From positions 1 to 34,061 of the forward strand of contig URRP01000028.1 of assembly GCA_900550375.1 (NCBI GenBank): DNA of 34,061 nt, given 5' to 3'. Origin of the DNA: an uncultured Alistipes sp. (GTDB taxonomy: Bacteria > Bacteroidota > Bacteroidia > Bacteroidales > Rikenellaceae). Below are positions 30,473 through 34,061 of this stretch, in pieces (within the stretch, counting starts at the first letter, position 1; the number at the start of each line of letters is the position of its first letter). A program made the translations under genes and the position numbers. A model generated the notes under the pieces. The model did not search any database. It worked only from the letters and a program-made list of their open reading frames with translations, and was not told the DNA's origin.

Positions 30473-31562
30473 CTTCTTCAATCGCTTTGTTCGTTGCTTC
30501 AAGGTATCGGCTCCCCCACTTCATATCGGGTTCGAGATGGTTGCCCTCGGCCCATTCGTTCCATGCATTGATGAAGACGAAATTCTCCTGTGCAGAGTAG
30601 GGCTTGAAGCGGCGCAGCACTTCGCGCAGCCAGCGGCCGTATTTCTCGGGGGTGGCGTTGTGGAACAGGAACATCCGCCGCTTGCGCCGCGCGGTGTTGT
30701 CCCACGAGGGCGTTACCGAGGGATAGAGTTTGTAGTCGGGACGGGGAAGTCCGAGGCTGTATGCGGCGTAGGCGTCGTAGTCGGCCTTGCGCATCTTCCG
30801 GCGGTCGCCCCACAATTTACGCAGATGGTAGACGAGTTTCTGCCGCCACGGCCGGTGTTCCCAGAAATCGGTCATCGCGGGGGTGAAGGGTTGAAACTCG
30901 ATGGCGGCGTCGAATCCGGTCTCCAGTTGTTCTTTTCCGGCAGCGTTGAAACTCTCGACACGGCAGAGATAAAGTTCCATGCCGCGCGTGGCCGCCTCTT
31001 CGCGCCATACTTCGATCGTGTGCCGGATGTCGGGAAAGAGCGCCGAACGGTAGACGGCAAAGACCGGCTTGCCGTCGACGCGGATGTAACGCGGATCGCA
31101 GAAGACCCGATCGAGCAGGTAGCGGATATGCGCGCGGTCGTCTTCCTCGGAGTAATCCTGCCGGATCAGCACCTCCTGCTCGCCGCCGTCCCACGCCCGC
31201 GTCCAGTTCTCATTGGCCCAGCAGAGCATGAAGGGGAAATCGGGCTTTCCCGAAGCGAGCATCTCCTCCACAGGCCGCTGCATGAGCTGATGGCCGTTGA
31301 ACCAGTAGTGATAATAGCAGAATCCCGACAACCCGTACTGCTCGGCCAGCTCGGCCTGCCGGTCGCGCACTTCGGCTACCCGCAGGTCGTAGAATCCCAA
31401 GTCGGCCGGCAGATGGGGCTGGTAATGCCCTCTGAAGAGCGGTCGTGCCTTCACGACATTACGCCACTCCGTGAATCCCGTTCCCCACCACCGGTCGTTT
31501 TCGGGAAACGGATGGTATTGAGGTAGATAAAAGGCGATGACCCTCTTGGCGTGTTGCTTCAT
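30453..31562 (-). CDS. WbsX-type protein (GH99-like fold, glycan biosynthesis)
   Basis: A 369-residue protein from ATG 31562 (MKQHAKRVIAFYLPQYHPF); the longer frame adds family-unlike sequence. Diagnostic segments are RVIAFYLPQYHPFPENDRWW, GTGFTEWRNVVKARPLF, GFCYYHYWFNGHQLM, FMLCWANENWTRAWDG and, near the end, FINAWNEWAEGNHLEPD. These define the WbsX family, found in O-antigen and capsule loci and related in fold to GH99 mannan enzymes. Whether it transfers or cuts sugars is not settled. It is first of the three-gene glycan unit. Confidence 0.9.
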   Translation of the reverse strand: MKQHAKRVIAFYLPQYHPFPENDRWWGTGFTEWRNVVKARPLFRGHYQPHLPADLGFYDLRVAEVRDRQAELAEQYGLSGFCYYHYWFNGHQLMQRPVEEMLASGKPDFPFMLCWANENWTRAWDGGEQEVLIRQDYSEEDDRAHIRYLLDRVFCDPRYIRVDGKPVFAVYRSALFPDIRHTIEVWREEAATRGMELYLCRVESFNAAGKEQLETGFDAAIEFQPFTPAMTDFWEHRPWRQKLVYHLRKLWGDRRKMRKADYDAYAAYSLGLPRPDYKLYPSVTPSWDNTARRKRRMFLFHNATPEKYGRWLREVLRRFKPYSAQENFVFINAWNEWAEGNHLEPDMKWGSRYLEATNKAIEEDDREQR

Positions 31563-31613
31563 ACGGTTCTCTTTCAATAGTTGCTTTCTGCGACCGGCAG
31601 CGGCCGCAGGCAG

Positions 31614-31695
31614 CCGATCTCCTCGCGGAGCGGAGATATCGGATGATCCTTTTTGACGCTGCACCCCGCAAGTTCCGGTTGCGTCCACAAAAGTA
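31614..31695 (-). promoter_or_regulatory. Possible promoter box and leader hairpin of the wbsX-like gene
   Basis: TACTTTTG on the minus strand (31688-31695) matches the -7 box but lacks a TTTG partner at the right distance. The leader downstream contains CCGATCTCC (31614-31622 plus-strand start), which can pair with GGAGATATCGG near 31633-31643. No gene lies in 31563-31799 apart from these signals. Confidence 0.35.
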
Positions 31696-31767
31696 GCAAT
31701 TTTATCCGAATCTTCCTTTACTCCTCAGATTAATTCGCAGAGCGGGATATCGGGATGTGTTTTTTAC

Positions 31768-31775
31768 TATTTTTG
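31768..31775 (+). promoter_or_regulatory. Possible -7 box of the DUF486 gene
   Basis: TATTTTTG fits TAnnTTTG 25 bases upstream of the ATG at 31800. No TTTG is present 19-21 bases upstream. Confidence 0.35.
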
Positions 31776-31799
31776 CGCCCGAAACAAAATCAGAGACAA

Positions 31800-32165
31800 A
31801 TGCCGCGCGGAATCCTTACCATTCTGTTACTCGTCTGCTCCAACGCCTTTATGACACTGGCATGGTACGGTCACATCGTTTTCAAGTCGAAACTCGAACG
31901 GTTCTCGCTGGCGGCCATCGTACTGCTGAGCTGGGGGATCGCTCTGTTCGAATACTGTTTTCAGGTTCCGGCCAACCGCATCGGCAGCGTCGAGTACGGT
32001 GGACCGTTCACCCTGTGGCAGCTGAAAGTAATTCAGGAGGTAATCACACTTATCGTATTCTCTACCTTCGTGTTGTTTTTCTGCAAACACGAGTCGCTCC
32101 AGTGGAATCACATCGCCGGATTCTTCTGTCTTGTCTTGGCGGTCTATTTTATTTTTCGGCCGTAG
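31800..32165 (+). CDS. DUF486 (DMT-like) small membrane protein
   Basis: A 121-residue protein from ATG 31800 (MPRGILTILLLVCSNAFM). An ATG at 31755 would add 15 residues overlapping the promoter and is rejected. Four hydrophobic helices are visible, starting at about 5, 36, 74 and 99, with conserved-looking SNAFMTLAWYGH, FEYCFQVPANRIG and the C-terminal VLAVYFIFRP. This matches DUF486, an inner-membrane family related to the drug/metabolite transporter fold. No substrate is known. It is apparently a single gene, convergent with the DUF4405 gene. Confidence 0.85.
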   Translation: MPRGILTILLLVCSNAFMTLAWYGHIVFKSKLERFSLAAIVLLSWGIALFEYCFQVPANRIGSVEYGGPFTLWQLKVIQEVITLIVFSTFVLFFCKHESLQWNHIAGFFCLVLAVYFIFRP

Positions 32166-32204
32166 ACCGGTCTGCGCGTGCGTTCCCGGGAAATAGCGGC
32201 GGCG

Positions 32205-32624
32205 TTATCCCCTGCGCAGAAAACGGATCCGCCTCAGCAGGTGCAAGGCTCCTAAGACGATGGTTATAAGACCGATTTTGTAATGGAATATTCCGGTCGG
32301 AGAACCGGCTCCTTCGATCCAGAGCAGCAGCAATACGCCTGTCGCGGCGACGGTGGCAAAGGCGAACGAGAAGACCCATACCGATTTGCTTCTTACATCC
32401 TTCGTTCTCAGTGCTTTGTACCATGTCCAATGCGTTTTGATATGTAGGATTGCGGCACCGGCGAACAACAGGCCGGCAATCGTATGGAGGAGCGCCCAGC
32501 GGTGCCAGATTTCATGATCCGCACCGTGTCCCGCCACGTGCAGCGCTATGCCCGTATACGCTGACAGCAAAAAGAGAGGGACCAATACAAGGTCCGTAAG
32601 ATAGATGAAACGCTTTCTATTCAT
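32205..32624 (-). CDS. DUF4405 histidine-rich membrane protein
   Basis: A 139-residue protein from ATG 32624 (MNRKRFIYLTDLVL); an upstream TTG at 32642 is less likely. Four membrane helices lie at about 8-30, 44-62, 83-103 and 116-132. There are nine histidines, many near helix ends (29, 33, 37, 41, 47, 61, 65, 114, 128). The spacing invites comparison with membrane cytochromes b such as b561, where paired His bind haem, but this is inference. It lies 71 bases downstream of the AraC-type regulator on the same strand, so it may be its target. Confidence 0.75.
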   Translation of the reverse strand: MNRKRFIYLTDLVLVPLFLLSAYTGIALHVAGHGADHEIWHRWALLHTIAGLLFAGAAILHIKTHWTWYKALRTKDVRSKSVWVFSFAFATVAATGVLLLLWIEGAGSPTGIFHYKIGLITIVLGALHLLRRIRFLRRG

Positions 32625-32695
32625 AGCCTTTTTTTGTTGCAAAGAAACAACTTATCGGGAAGCCGAAGAATAGACGATCCGCGGTAAAGGTTGTA

Positions 32696-33538
32696 TTATT
32701 CGAGGTATTTCTTGCGGTAAGAGGTCGGATTCATTCCTGCGATTTTCGTAAACAGACGAGTGAAATAGGCATAATCGTCGAAGCCCAAATCGAACGCGAT
32801 CTCCCGTATGTTCCGCGGCGTATAGACCAGCTGCCGCTTGGCTCTTACGATGAGTTCGTTCTGGATGTACTTGCTGACGCTCTCCCCTGTCGTATCTTTT
32901 ATCGCTTCGTTCAGATAACCCGATGAGATATGCAGCGCTGCTGCATAACGGGACGGGCTTCTGTCGACGGGATGCTCTTTCGACAGGAGTTCCCTGAAAG
33001 CCAATGCAATTTCGAGGTGCCGCCTGCTCTTCGGCTGTCGGTGAGGGGTATTCCGAATGATTTCCGTAATCATCCCTACGGCGGCGCGCGACAGATTTTG
33101 CACGACCGCTTTCGAATTTTCGTTCTCCGAGCAGCTTATCCGTCGGGAGATGAAGGCGAAAATCTGCTTCAACTCGGCGCGTTCCGCCGTATTTATCCGC
33201 AGCGGCTCAGGTCGTAAAGCGTATTCGGCAAGAATCTGTTTATCCGAGGGTTCAACGAATACGCTGTCCACGAAGAGCAGCGAGGCCGCTGCATCGCCTG
33301 CATCCATGAGACGGTGAACCTGTCCCGGATGGGTACATATCAGTTCGCCGGCCGAGAGCCGATACTCTTTGAAATCGACACAGAGACGACACGCACCGCT
33401 GTTCACGATGCCGAATAGATAGTAATCGTCCCGATGGGCGTATCCGACCGGTTTTTGCGGCGAAGAGGGCGACACCTCTTTCAGAAAAATTCCGCAGGCG
33501 GATTGCACGACGGCTTTATGGATCGGTATGGGAGGCAT
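32696..33538 (-). CDS. AraC family transcriptional regulator
   Basis: A 280-residue protein. The N-terminal half (about 10-165) is a cupin-like sensor domain (GYAHRDDYYLFGIVNSG, AGELICTHPGQVHRL). The C-terminal 100 residues are a double helix-turn-helix with SSGYLNEAIKDTTGESVSKYI and IREIAFDLGFDDYAYFTRLFTK, ending GMNPTSYRKKYLE. It probably binds DNA as a ligand-responsive activator. The likely target is the DUF4405 gene just downstream. A promoter lies about 115 bases upstream of the start. Confidence 0.93.
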   Translation of the reverse strand: MPPIPIHKAVVQSACGIFLKEVSPSSPQKPVGYAHRDDYYLFGIVNSGACRLCVDFKEYRLSAGELICTHPGQVHRLMDAGDAAASLLFVDSVFVEPSDKQILAEYALRPEPLRINTAERAELKQIFAFISRRISCSENENSKAVVQNLSRAAVGMITEIIRNTPHRQPKSRRHLEIALAFRELLSKEHPVDRSPSRYAAALHISSGYLNEAIKDTTGESVSKYIQNELIVRAKRQLVYTPRNIREIAFDLGFDDYAYFTRLFTKIAGMNPTSYRKKYLE

Positions 33539-33659
33539 CTGCGAACTGATTTTCTTCTTGTTTCACTTTCTTTCCGCTGCTGCTGACGACTGTATTATTC
33601 GGATCGGCAAGATGTCGCTGTCGAAACGGGCGATACGGCCGGTGGAGCTGCAAGCATGA

Positions 33660-33691
33660 CAAAGGTAGCAAAAGTCGGACATTCCGCCAAA
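33660..33691 (-). promoter_or_regulatory. Promoter of the AraC-type regulator gene
   Basis: On the minus strand, TTTG (33688-33691), a 20-base spacer and TACCTTTG (33660-33667) match the consensus fully. The predicted leader is about 115 bases long. Confidence 0.72.
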
Positions 33692-33695
33692 ACAG

Positions 33696-33734
33696 GGCCG
33701 GCGAAAGCGGAGCCGACATTTTTTTTCGCCGGCC
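33696..33734. repeat. 11-base inverted repeat next to the AraC promoter
   Basis: GGCCGGCGAAA (33696-33706) and TTTCGCCGGCC (33724-33734) are a perfect inverted repeat with a 17-base spacer. It begins four bases upstream of the -33 box of the regulator promoter, so an operator for autoregulation is possible. No T-run makes it a terminator in either direction. Confidence 0.5.
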
Positions 33735-34015
33735 GAAGGGACAACCACCCGATCGATCCCGTCGAACGGCTGTGGCGAACCGGCCCGAAGCATTATTCGT
33801 ATCGCTGTGCGAATTTCCTACCCAAGCCGGAAAAATCAATAGTAAAACCGGATATTTTGAGACTGAAATGGGAGAACTAAATTGATTATAGTCTATTGAT
33901 TATCATATATATAGGTGTTTAAAAAAGTTTTAAAAAATATGCAGTAATCCTCTCTTCGAAACATTTATAAATGTGAACTCGGTTCACGAAGAATTCGAGT
34001 GGAAACTATTTTAGA
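33735..34015. other. AT-rich stretch without a convincing gene
   Basis: Composition falls sharply from GC-rich to AT-rich after about 33830. A 74-codon plus-strand frame (33656-33880) crosses the AraC promoter and has no protein-like features. Palindromes CATTTATAAATG (33962-33973) and GTGAAC-TCG-GTTCAC (33973-33987) are visible. Nothing else is recognised. Confidence 0.5.
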
Positions 34016-34051
34016 TTTTTCTCGGTTTGACTTAACCGATTGAGAAATAAA
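34016..34051 (-). repeat. Hairpin motif, copy B of a two-copy repeat
   Basis: The plus strand reads TTTTTCTCGGTTTGA (34016-34030), ten variable bases and TGAGAAAT (34041-34048). The minus strand of 15869-15901 has the same ends and nearly the same spacing. In this copy CGGTT pairs with AACCG, and TTTCT with AGAAA. The window ends 10 bases later, so its full context is unknown. Confidence 0.5.
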
Positions 34052-34061
34052 CTTTTAGCGA

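Noticed and set aside
33656..33880. 74-codon plus-strand gene
   Set aside because: It overlaps the AraC promoter, has no ribosome-binding site or domain, and composition shifts halfway through the frame.
1..34061. CRISPR array or insertion sequence
   Set aside because: No regularly spaced repeats of 24-40 bases and no transposase or Cas-like protein on either strand.

Overview
The window looks like chromosome from a GC-rich member of the Bacteroidales, most likely Alistipes or a close Rikenellaceae relative. The evidence is threefold. Several start regions carry the Bacteroidetes promoter pattern TTTG-N19/20-TAnnTTTG. The gene content is typical of the phylum: DUF3822 next to rsmD, an NspC-type polyamine enzyme, a HEPN/nucleotidyltransferase protein and a WbsX-type glycan gene. 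There is also a cysteate synthase, the entry enzyme for the sulfonolipids made by Alistipes. The genus is an inference from content; no ribosomal RNA gene is present to confirm it. No CRISPR array, prophage or intact insertion sequence was seen.

Layout, left to right. 1-1857 (minus): partial tRNA-Asp, rsmD, a DUF3822 protein and a membrane-anchored unknown, overlapping like an operon. 1914-6726 (plus): a RecD-like helicase, a uracil-DNA-glycosylase-superfamily protein and mutS, a genome-maintenance block. 6886-10325 (minus): nspC, cysteate synthase and a staphylococcal-nuclease-like protein in tight succession, preceded by a 53-residue protein gene with its own terminator. 10483-12549 (plus): a CPA2 cation/proton antiporter, converging with and overlapping a HEPN-domain gene (minus). 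13520-15333 (minus): poxB, a quinone-linked pyruvate oxidase.

15334-16780 is the least conventional stretch. It has AT-rich DNA, two good plus-strand promoters, direct repeats, two very short leader reading frames overlapping a long imperfect palindrome that contains a terminator-like hairpin, a small unrecognised protein gene, further palindromes and a tRNA-Met. One hairpin motif from here recurs in the opposite orientation at the right edge of the window (34016-34051).

16913-22133 (plus): a channel-like protein with a non-canonical selectivity filter, a secreted CocE/NonD-type hydrolase, a catalase and an esterase broken by a frameshift and a stop codon. 22210-26437 (minus): ybaK, a MalQ with tandem starch-binding domains and a ROK sugar kinase. 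MalQ releases glucose from maltodextrins and the kinase can phosphorylate it, so this looks like a cytoplasmic starch-use operon. 26532-28365 (plus): a GpsA-like dehydrogenase and a HAD-family hydrolase. 28378-31562 (minus): WbsX, GT2 and GT4 glycan genes. 31800-33538: a DUF486 membrane protein (plus), then a DUF4405 membrane protein and an AraC-type regulator (minus). The last 520 bases hold the AraC promoter, inverted repeats and AT-rich sequence without a convincing gene.

The pyruvate oxidase, catalase and repair genes would suit an anaerobe that meets oxygen, but this is inference from gene content.
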